Made by a program: the position numbers and the translations under genes. Under the pieces are notes generated by a model. That model was not told the DNA's origin, did not search any database, and saw nothing but the letters and a program-made list of their open reading frames with translations. A DNA stretch of 64,000 nt from assembly GCA_003255025.1 (NCBI GenBank), contig QANY01007891.1, forward strand, positions 2,076,558 through 2,140,557, given 5' to 3'. Source of the DNA: Datisca glomerata (Eukaryota; Streptophyta; Magnoliopsida; Cucurbitales; Datiscaceae). Numbering within the stretch: position 1 is the stretch's first letter; every line of letters begins with the position of its first letter. This document shows, piece after piece, positions 47,340 to 56,410 of this stretch.

Positions 47340-48080
47340 TGATTCTATGAATCTTTCTTCAGTCTTTAAGAGGACATGAAGCTCCTCTAAAGATAACGGT
47401 TCAGACCTGGTATAGATCGAGGTTTGAACAGTATTGTATTCAAACGGGAGACTGTTGATCGTGTATATCAGAATATCTTCATCGTCGACGGTAACGGAGA
47501 CGGCCAAAAGTTTGTCTTTTGGCCTCCTTTATGCACTTAATGTAAGAATCAATAGACTCGTTGGCTTCTTTGAAATTGATTGTAGGTCAGATTTTAATTG
47601 AATGATGTTGGTTCGTGAGAGAGAGGAGAAGTGATGCTCGATGGATTCCCATACCTCCTTTGAGGTTCTACGGCCGATGACATAGGACAAGGCAACAGGA
47701 TAAAGAGTTACGTTTATCAGGGTCATGAGGGCTTGATCTTGAGCAACCCACTGAGTGAATCTTGGATCCTGAATTTGAACACCATTTTCATTTGTCACGA
47801 ACTGAGATGGACACGACACAGAACCATTAACATACCCAAAAATCATATGGGCTTTAAGAATTGTAGAAATTTGGAACTTTCAAAGTATGAAATTTGAAGA
47901 ATCAAATCGTATGGAAAGAAGGTTACAAATGTTGGAGACAAGGAAGATTGGGGAATGAGGACTCGGGTCTAAGTGGGACATGGTTGAAGTTGCAGTCAAG
48001 ATTGGATCTTGAGAGGAGGAGGGAGAAGGTAGGGTTTGAATTTGAGTTTCAACCGAGTTGTTCTCCACAGCTCTCATGTC
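47340..48080 (-). pseudogene. Copia 2 gag remnant
   Basis: Minus-strand frames contain NICNLLSIRFDSSNFIL, then AHMIFGYVNGSVSCPSQF, RFTQWVAQDQALMTLINVTL, GRRTSKEVWESIEHHFSSLS and RTNIIQLKSDLQSISKK, the standard order of the copia gag polypeptide of this lineage. One stop lies after SNFIL (where related proteins have Trp) and a frameshift follows SISKKP. Gag is the particle-forming protein. Confidence 0.85.
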
Positions 48081-48094
48081 ACCGAAGCTTTCAG

Positions 48095-49600
48095 ATTCAT
48101 ATTCACTTGAGAAACTGCGTCAAGAGGACTAATAATTCATGCTTCAAGACAACGTTTATTTCTTATTTTCCATATCCTCCACAACCCCAAAACCAACCAA
48201 TTAATTAAATAATCATGATGATACGAATCAAAAGCAAACTCACAGATATATTCAATAACTCCAGTCCATTTATCAATGAAAGAATCAGTGTTACGGCAAT
48301 CAGAACGAAAAGATAGAGGACTAGCAAACCATAATTTTGTCTCAAATGAACACTGGAAAATAGATGAACAGAGGTTTTAATATCCTCCCCACACAGAAGA
48401 TAATCTGGGTTAATATTCATGTGTCTCTTCATCAAATGAGCCTTACAAGGTATGAAATTATTGAGGCATCTCCATAAAAAATCCTTTAATTGGGGAGGAA
48501 TTTTGAGACTCGAAACTTTTTTCCAAATCTTCACTATACCTTCTCTACCACTCCCAATCCCTACAATAGATTTTTGAAGGAACCCGTGCATGGCCTTAAA
48601 AACAGCAACATCATACCCTGTTTTATCTAAGTAAACTCCATTTTTCCCATAATGCCACTCAAGCAATCCTCATCCTCATCATTTTTGTCATGACTGATTT
48701 GTATTTATGAATAATATCCACATCGTCATGAAAAAACACCTCTTGAATCCTAATCCAAACCATTATCCAACAGTCCTAAACAAAATGAATCCCATGCACC
48801 CTCGGGAGAGAACTTTAAAAGTCACCGGTCGAGGAATCCAAGTATCCTCCCATACCCAGATTTTCTTCCCATTATCAACAAGCCAACGAAGCCCAGAGGC
48901 TAGAAGCTTACGACCCTCAAGAAGACTTCTTCACCCCCACGAAGGGCGAGAACCCATATGAGCATCTAAAAAATTAGAACTTCTAAAGTATCTACTTTTA
49001 ATAACCTTATAAAGGAGAAAGATGTGGTTATGTAGTAGCTTCCATCCTTGTTTGGCTAGTAGAGCGCGAGATTAAAAGACATCAAGTCTTTAATCCCAAT
49101 CCCTCCTTCCGCCTTCTTTTTGCATAAATTTTCCCAAGAACTCCAATGAATACAGGCATAATAAGGTGAGGAATTCCACCAATAATTTGTCAACATGCTA
49201 CAAATCTTTTTACACAAAGAAATAGTAATTTTAAAAATGACATATAGTAATTGGGGATTGACAAAGCTATAGCTTTAATCAAAACTTCACGACCAGCCAG
49301 GCTAAGGAGATTTTTAGACTAATCATATATTCTTTGCCCAATATTTTCCACTAACCGATTGAAAATAACTTTTCTCATGAGCCCAAAGTCTGTTTCAAGC
49401 CCCAAATTTTTTTCAAGAGACTTGGATAGACAAATTGAACAAGTTAGCAAGAAAATCCTGATTTGATTTCACAACTTTCAAACTAAAAACAATAAAGCTC
49501 TTACGATTATGAATAACTTGACTCGAAGCCTTTCCATACACCTTGATCAAATGAAATACATGTATAATTTCTCCCTCTTGAGTAGGGATGAACAAATTAT
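48095..49600 (-). pseudogene. L1-type LINE reverse transcriptase and zf-RVT remnant
   Basis: From 49595 leftward the minus strand reads FHLIKVYGKASSQVIHNRKS (thumb of LINE RT), then in other frames LAGREVLIKAIALSIPNYYM, KRRRAEGGIGIKDLMSFNLA and LLAKQGWKLLHNH, then GVYLDKTGYDVAVFK and LKIPPQLKDFLWRCLNNFIP of the zf-RVT domain (PF13966, 48205-48666), ending with LWRIWKIRNKRCLEA near 48150. This is the 3' half of a plant L1 ORF2. The 5' half with the catalytic RT motif and endonuclease is absent: a 5'-truncated copy typical of LINEs. Copia 2 separates it from its RVT_3 end at 42860-43320. Confidence 0.85.
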
Positions 49601-49770
49601 TACCAAACCGACTGAACCGGACAAAACAGAACTGAAAATGATCGATTTGGTCGGTTCTTTAAGGTGTCTTTGTTCGGTCTTTCTTCCAAACCAAAGTTTC
49701 GGTTTGGTTAAAAAAATCCTGAATTTTTGAATCGAATCAAAATTTGAAACAAATTAAATAAATCTTTATC

Positions 49771-49976
<206 letters not shown>

Positions 49977-49989
49977 GAGGTTAAATTGT

Positions 49990-50650
49990 AATAACCAGCT
50001 GTAAAGGCGGAAGAACAATTAAAAAGAAGATATTGATGTATTAAACAGTAAATACACCCTACTAGGTTTGGCTTCGATACCAAAATTATGGAATTGTGTA
50101 TAATCTAAAGTATTTAAAGACTGGGTATTAAGGGTGCAAGAAAAACAGTAAAATTGTATTTCAAGGTAAAATTCAAGACTTACACAATTGTTCAAAATTA
50201 ATTTGCAACACTTAAATAGTGCTTCTACTCACTATAAAATTTTGGAAAGAAAGAAGAAAAGATTACAAAAGAGAAGAAGAAGAAAACTTTATTTCAAAAC
50301 TAGTTTTTGCTCTCAAATAGTTAAGAGTTGAAAACAAATTCTGAAAAATAAATGGGAGAGGGCTGGCTATTTATAGTCAAGTAAAGTGGATTTCATCGAA
50401 AACCCATCACTTACATGTACTATCTATTCTACAAAAATAAAAATATTTTACATTTTTACTTTTGACTAAAAACAGTAAAAAATATGAATAGTTGCCTAAT
50501 TATTCGACAACTAGTACAATAAGTACAGAAAGAGACAAATACAAAGATTCCTTGATAATTATTATCTCGGTCTCCGTGTATTCATAATTGCTCTGCCATG
50601 ATTGATGTCGTTAAAAAGTCATTGTGACTATTACTGCGCAGTGAATTCTT
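49990..50650 (-). promoter_or_regulatory. LTR- or pararetrovirus-like promoter and primer site
   Basis: On the minus strand a TATA region (GACTATAAATAGCCAGCCC, near 50375) is followed by a leader of about 290 bp and then TTTTGGTATCGAAGCC near 50070-50090, which resembles the tRNA-Met primer site TGGTATCAGAGCC with one change. This is the order expected of a retroelement LTR or of the intergenic region of a caulimovirus-like pararetrovirus. Both readings remain open. Confidence 0.45.
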
Positions 50651-50959
50651 TGATAATTGTTATCTTGGATTCTTGTGCTTTGATTTGTTGATTGTGGAGA
50701 AGTCATCACTGTCATCCTTTGATAATTATTATCTTGGATGTTGTGTCTTAACTTTTGATTGGAGAATCATTGTTGCTATTGATAATTTTAAATATAATTA
50801 TGATCATTGCATTGTGCTAAGATGTCATCGTGATATTTCTTCAAAATTACTTGCTCCTTTAATTTTGATTTTTTCAAACATTGGCATTTTGCCAAGGACA
50901 AATTCTTCTGTTCATTCACTGGTTGATTCTGAATTACTTTATTATCACTAAGATCGCCA

Positions 50960-52240
50960 TTGTTAAATGAGTCCTTTAATTATTGAGGAGAGTCTTGGAT
51001 GATTGACCTTTTGTTTTCATTGGATGATTCGACTCTATTGATGATTCAGAGTCAGAATCAGTATTTTTGTCCAGGGGGAGAAGCAAGCTTTGCAATAATT
51101 TTTGCTTCGATTTGGACTTTGGTTTTGTGGCATTTCATTTACCCTTCGAAAAGGGTTTGGATTCAGATTTTGATTTGGGTGTGGAAAAATTTGAACTGGA
51201 CACTTTTATTTGTTGAGCTAGGTAAATGAGTTCATTAATTTTTAATTGAGCTCGAATAAAAGGATTTGCTAGTCTCATAATGGAATGGATACTCGCAAAT
51301 TTATAATAGACAGATGCAATTATTTTTAGGTATTCAATTTATCCCACCATTTAACATAATATTCTTTAGTGAGGATTTCATTTTCAACCGAGTATAACCA
51401 TTTTAAAATCTAAGGTATTTTGTATTTTATTTGAAAAATAAAGTATTTGGGGAAATGAAGCCTCAATTGGTAAGGGTTGGTAGATCTTTGAAAATAAATT
51501 GAAACATTATTGTAAATAAATTGGGAAAAGTTCTAAGGTAAGATCATGAATGGACCATCATTTTAAGAACCAATTTAGAAAATCAATTTTAAAATTGTTA
51601 TCAAAATTTAAAAACCAAAAGTGAGAAAAATCATTATTTTGATGCAGAAAAATCATATGCCAGGTCTCAATATAATTAAAATAATTAAAATATATTTTAT
51701 TTAAAAGTACTTTCAAAATTGAAGAATAGACTTTCCAATCCTCCATGGTCATGATTCTAAAATGTTGAAGGAATGATAGAGGATCTCTCCTTCAGAATTC
51801 TTTGTTGGGCTAATTTTTATAGATTTTATTTCTAAGAGGATGTCACTATAGAAACTGAGATTCTTGTCTCTGTGGCCATGAATGAAATCAAAATTTGGAA
51901 GGAAATAAGATTTTACTATTTCAACAAGTTCTTTCAAATGTGCAAATGAAGGCTCAATATGAAAGAGATTTTCACTGAGGTTTTTTTTTCTGAAATATAG
52001 GGATGATTCTTTGTATTTTGTGATTGGGTAATTGAGTGATTGAGCATTAAAAGGTTGAGAAATTGGGTCAAATTTGTTGACTAGGGTTTATTGCTGATTG
52101 GGTCAGATGGACCCAAGTATTGTTGATTGAGCTTGGTTAAGAGTAGAAGACTCCTATTTGATTTGAGTCTTAAGGTCCAATTGTTGAGTCGAAAGTGATA
52201 ATTGATCCATTCATCATTCTTACATGATGTCTGAAAGTGA
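50960..52240 (-). pseudogene. Degraded gag/coat-like frames, retroelement or endogenous pararetrovirus
   Basis: Minus-strand open pieces at 51749-51937 (LVEIVKSYFLPNFDFIHGH, NLSFYSDILLEIKS) and 51558-51752 (MTMEDWKVYSSILKVLL, FNYIETWHMIFLHQNNDFSH, FLNWFLK) resemble a conserved protein of plant pararetrovirus-like polyproteins and related repeats, from memory of the pattern only. Further left, an acidic Ser/Asp-rich stretch (DKNTDSDSESSIESNHP) follows a Lys/Ser-rich one. Several stops break it. The piece is described as an old, broken copy. A Ty3-type element is the main alternative. Confidence 0.35.
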
Positions 52241-52721
52241 TACTGATTATTTTAGTTAAGGACTCTACTACATGCCTATGACTTTTTTGAAATCTGTCAG
52301 GCATGACGAAGAAAGTTCCTTCCAGTATAAAAAATTCTTTGCGAGACACCTCACACTTTTAGGATTTTATAGGAAGGTAACTTCCCTTTCAACTCTTCAT
52401 AAGGAGACTTGTTGGTCTTCTTATGTAAAATCATGTTAAGTATGGTGTTTGCTGTAAGCAAGACCTCCCCCCACAAATTTTGGGGTAATCTATAATTGTT
52501 CAACATACAGTTCACCATATCTTTCAGAGTTCTATTTTTCCTTTCAGCCACCCCATTCTGTTGAGGTTTGTAAGGTGATGTAGTCTGATGCACAATTTCA
52601 TGTAGAGCACAGAATTCAGACATCATAGTGGAGTCATATTCTCCACCCCGGTCAGATCTAAGCACTTTGATATGTTTATCAAGTTGTTTTTCAACTTCTT
52701 GATTATTTAATATATGAAAAT
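52240..52721 (-). pseudogene. Copia integrase fragment cut by copia 3
   Basis: The minus strand contains EVEKQLDKHIKVLRSDRG, then GGEYDSTMMSEFCALH, PYKPQQNGVAERKNRTLKDM and LPQNLWGEVLLTANTILNMI, the copia integrase core with its catalytic Asp and Glu. The frame is open for 104 codons and ends with a stop in place of the Trp of the usual KVWGC motif. It differs in sequence from the integrases of copia 1, 2 and 3, so it is a fourth lineage. Copia 3 begins just upstream, at 52722. The rest of the element was not found beyond 56410. Confidence 0.78.
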
Positions 52722-52955
52722 TGTTAAATGATAAAGTTTTGATGTTAGGTTTAGTTATGTAAGTTGGTTGTTTAGGGTTATTTTGGTCCTTTCTCTTCCT
52801 AGTTGTTAGGTAGGTATTGCTTTTGGTCTTATTTTTATCCTCTTCGTGTAGCTTTGCTTCTGTTAATGAAGGAATTATATTATGTTTCTTCTTGAACGCC
52901 TCGCACCTTCTCTGTCTCTTTCCTTATTTTATTCTTTGTTTTCAGTTTTCGTTCA
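52722..52955 (+). repeat. 5' LTR of copia 3
   Basis: It starts TGTTAAATGATAAAG and ends TTTTCGTTCA, 234 bp. By eye roughly nine in ten positions match the other LTR. It contains CTTCGTGTAGCTTTGCTTC and CT-rich U5-like sequence. Confidence 0.88.
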
Positions 52956-52968
52956 TGGTATCAGAGAG
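52956..52968 (+). other. tRNA-Met primer-binding site of copia 3
   Basis: TGGTATCAGAGAG directly follows the LTR. It shows that the 5' end of a plus-strand element is intact, although the next bases belong to a minus-strand reading frame. Confidence 0.9.
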
Positions 52969-54838
52969 CTTGTTCACCCACTTACAACCAACAAGATTCT
53001 TATTAGGGGGAAGAAGAACAAGAGACCAAGTACTTTGAGACATTAAAGCATTATATTCATGAATTATAGCTTGAGTCCATTGTGGACTCTTAGGGGCAGA
53101 ACTAAAACAAGTGGGTTTAGTAGGGTGTTCGTTGTCATGAATGTGAGAACCAGTAAAAGCTTTCTTTTTAGAAATACCTGACTTAGACCTACTTTGCATT
53201 GGATGACGAGACTGACTAATGGTTTGAGTGTGTGTGAGATTCTGTCTAGGGGAGGAGACATGCATAATAGGCAAATAAAGAGAAATAGAGAAAGAAGCTT
53301 CAGGCAAATTATTAGACAATGTTAAATCCGAAGAAGTAGGCAAAGAATCAGTCAAAACAGTCCTATAATCATGCTGTCCAGAACTTCTAGAAGAAATAGA
53401 ATCATGAAAAGGTGTAGTATTTTGGTGTAAAGTAGAGTTAGTAAAGGGATTATGAACAGAATTGCTAGCAGGCAAATTATAAATCACAACAGTATCATTA
53501 ACAGGGAAATTAGCTACAGGAAAATGAGCTAAATCATGCAAAATAGAACCATTAAGAGGTTGTGAAGTGGAATTCGGTGCAGTGACAAAAACATGAGGTG
53601 TAGATTGTTGATTAACATAATTTTCAGCACTGTTATGAGCATATTTTTTAGAATTACCATAATGATAAAATAGAGAAGGAGGTAAGAAGGAGAGAGGAGA
53701 AATATACCTTGAAGAATTGTTATCTGAAGGAGAAGATTGAGATGAATCATGGGACATAAATACAAAATTAGCAGCAAAGGAAATGAGTTTCATAAAAAAA
53801 GACATGTGTGGATATATAAAGTTTCTTGTTAACTATATCATAACATGAATATCCTTATTGATCTAAAGCATAACCCAAAAATACACATTGAATAGATTTA
53901 GGATCAAATTTGTTATGCATATAAGACCTTAAACTAGGATAACATGAGCAACCAAAAACTCCTAATTGATTATAATCGGCCATTTTGCCAAACAAATTGT
54001 CAAATGGAGAATCATTATTCAAAGTTGAAGTAGGCATATGGTTGATAAGGTATACAGCTGTAGTAAAAGCATAGTTCTAAAAAGTAGGAGGAACAAAAGC
54101 ATGATGTAAAAGAATAAGTCTGGTTTTAACAATATGTCTATGTTTCCTCTCAACAATATTATTTTACTGAGGGGTATAGGGCCATGATTTTTTATAAGCA
54201 ATGCCATGTTCATGAAGAAAAGATTGAAAAGAAAGACTAACATACTCACCACATCCATTGATCTTAACATATTGATCTTTGATGAGAACATGTTCTCAAT
54301 AAGAGCCTTAAAACTTTGAAACAAGAGAAAACGTCAAATTTGAAAGTAATGGGAAAGAACCATGTATACCTTGTGAAATCATCAATAAAAATAACATAAA
54401 ACGGATGGCCAAGTATAGAAAACATAAGGGAAGGTCCCCACACATCTGAATGTATTAAAGCTAAGGGAGAAGAGGAAACATAACAAGAAACAGGAAAAGG
54501 AAGCTTGTGCATTTTATTGGTTATACAACTTACACAAACATAATGTTCAAAACTAGGAGAGTTACAAGGCAAATTAGCTTTTTGAATAACATGCCTAACA
54601 GTGGTGTATGTAGGGTGACCTATTGATAGAGCTAAAGAAATGAAGAATTCTTAAAAGCCTAAATGAGCAACAGTTTAGTAAGTAAAGAATTTGGTAAAGG
54701 GTAAAGCCCATTAATTCTTGGACCTTTATGCAGGATGACTCATGTGTCCTGCATAAAGGTAAAATTATTTTGAAGGTAAAATTGATAAACGGATAACAAA
54801 TTATGAGAAAGATCAGGAACACAGTGATTATACAATAG
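52969..54838 (-). pseudogene. Copia 3 integrase to RT start, inverted segment
   Basis: Reading the minus strand from 54838: a GAG-pre-integrase-like HESSCIKVQELMGFTLY region, CVSCITNKMHKLPFP and ALIHSDVWGPS near 54430-54560, FIDDFTRYTWFFPI near 54350, PYTPQ and VERKHRHIVKT near 54120-54170 in other frames, TLNNDSPFDNLFGKMADYNQ (53855-54037), then a long open linker (52942-53805, 287 codons) ending PQWTQAIIHEYNALMSQSTW and KNLVGCKWVNKL, the start of RT. The long linker frame is Ser/Asn/Pro-rich like that of copia 2. Stops in the integrase part disable it. Its last codons before the primer site run into complementary LTR-side sequence. Confidence 0.85.
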
Positions 54839-56165
54839 CCAAACATAAAGCCAGATTAGTTGCTAAGGGTTAACATCAACAGATAGGACTGGATTATGCT
54901 CATTAAGAAACCAACTATTCTTATTTTACTATCTCTTGCTGTAAAATTTGATTGGCCTTTAAGGCAATTAGATGCCAAAAATATTTTTATTTTGCATGGT
55001 TATTTGTCTAAGTAAGTTTTTTGACACAACCAAAGGGTTTTTTTATAAGACCTATCATGATTATGTTTGTAAGCTTAACAAATTCTTATATGGATTAAAA
55101 CATCCCCCAAGGGCATGGTTTGAAAAATTTATCACTCATTTGTTATTCATTGGTTTTATTACATCACAGGCTGATATTTCTTTATTTGTCAATGTTAATG
55201 GTCACTATATTACTTATATATTGTTATATTTGGGTGATATTATCATAAGTGATACAAATTCTACCTTTGTTGATCATATTATTCAAAACCTGCTATAAAC
55301 TTTTGATATGACAGATTTGGGTGATCTCAAATACTTTTTAGGTCTTGAAATTACTAGGAACTCTAACGATATTTTTGTTAATCAGAAAAAGTATGCTAGG
55401 GATTTATTATGTAAGGCAGGAATGTTTAAGGCTAAGCCTTGTGTTTCTCCATGTTCTGCCAACTCTCCCTTGTATAATCATGTTGGTTCTCTTATGTCTG
55501 ATGTTACTCTATATAGAAGTATTGTAGGATATTTGCAATACTTGACCTTTAGTAGACCTGATATCACATTTGCTGTGAATAGAGTTTGTCAATTTATGCA
55601 TTCTCCTACTACATCCCATTTCGCTGATGTTAAACGTATATTAAGAAATGTTTTAGGAACTATTGATCATGGCATCTATTTTACACCTAGTACTCTTCAC
55701 TTGCAGGCTTTTAGCGATGCTGACAAGGCTGGGGATCCATCAGATAAGAGATCTACTTCTGCTTTGTCATCTTCCTTGGTTCAAATGACATTTTCTAGAG
55801 TGCCAAGAAACAAGCCACTGTTACCAGATCTTCAACTGAAGCTGAATATAAGGCTTTGGCCAACACTACTACTAAGTTGAGTTGGTTAAGACAGTTGTTG
55901 TGATATTCGTATTTTTCAATCTCAGGCACATGTCCTTTATTGTGACAATACTTCACCCATAGGTTTGTCATCCAATCCAATTTTACATGCTCGTACAAAA
56001 CACGTGCAAATCAATTTCTATTTTGTCCGAGAAAGAGTTATGAAGAAAGACTTAATTGTTAGACATGTTAGCTCCCAACAACAACTTCCAGACCGCTTCA
56101 CAAAACCTTTACCAATCCTCAATTCACTTATCTCAAAGACAAACTTATCCATGATTCTTGGATAA
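54839..56165 (+). pseudogene. Copia 3 RT (continued) and RNase H
   Basis: The plus strand reads AKHKARLVAKG, LDYAH, FDWPLRQLDAKN-like sequence, then the frame at 54972-55298 with KLNKFLYGLKHPPRAWFEKF and ILLYLGDIIIS, where the catalytic YVDD is mutated to YLGD. The frame at 55308-55880 has MTDLGDLKYFLGLEITRNSN, SIVGYLQYLTFSRPDITFAV and LQAFSDADKAGDPSDKRSTS. A last frame gives SSNPILHARTKHVQI and SSQQQLPDRFTKPLPIL. It runs to the purine tract. The YVDD change and frame breaks make it inactive. Confidence 0.88.
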
Positions 56166-56176
56166 CTTTGATGGGG

Positions 56177-56410
56177 TGTTAAAGGATAAAGTTTTGAAGT
56201 TAGGTTTAGTTATGTAAGTTAGTTATTTAGGGTTATTTTGGTATTTTTCTCTTCCTAGTTGTTAGGCTGGTATTGCTTCTGGTTTTATTTTTAGCCTATT
56301 CGTGTAGCTTTGCTTCTGTTAATGAAAGAATTCTATTTCGTTTCTTCTTGAACACCCCGCACCTTCTTTGTCACTTTCCTTCTTCTATTCTTTATTTTAA
56401 GTTTTCCTTA
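56177..56410 (+). repeat. 3' LTR of copia 3
   Basis: It starts TGTTAAAGGATAAAG right after GATGGGG and ends AGTTTTCCTTA, 234 bp, the same length as the 5' copy. The terminal CA has decayed to TA. Confidence 0.87.

Larger units (their letters stand above)
43321..48090 (-). mobile_element. Ty1/copia element 2, inserted in a LINE; 5' LTR missing
   Basis: Minus-strand copia gag, zinc knuckle, protease, integrase, RT and RNase H occur in order from 48077 to 43560, and a short LTR (43321-43539) with a GAAGGGGG purine tract closes the 3' side. LINE sequence lies on both sides (zf-RVT part to the right, RVT_3 part to the left). No matching LTR or clean tRNA-Met primer site was found upstream of gag, only GGTGACATGAGAGC where TGGTATCAGAGC would be expected. 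The 5' end was therefore probably lost by deletion. It is a close relative of copia 3 by its RNase H and integrase sequences. Confidence 0.82.
52722..56410 (+). mobile_element. Ty1/copia element 3 with an inverted internal segment
   Basis: Two 234-bp LTRs in the same (plus) orientation bound a 3.2-kb interior. The 5-mers outside are AAAAT and AAAAC, a near-perfect target duplication. After the 5' LTR comes a clean tRNA-Met primer site; then 52968 to about 54838 encodes integrase and the first part of RT on the minus strand; then RT continues on the plus strand to RNase H, a GATGGGG purine tract and the 3' LTR. The minus-strand part stops at KNLVGCKWVNKL and the plus-strand part resumes at AKHKARLVAKG, the next few residues of the same domain. 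Gag and protease are missing. An inversion plus deletion inside the element explains all this. Confidence 0.85.

Noticed and set aside
54723..54759. Perfect 13-bp inverted repeat CCTTTATGCAGGA / TCCTGCATAAAGG, terminator-like
   Set aside because: It lies inside the GAG-pre-integrase coding region of copia 3. The homologous place in copia 2 (near 46630) has no such symmetry, so it is probably chance.
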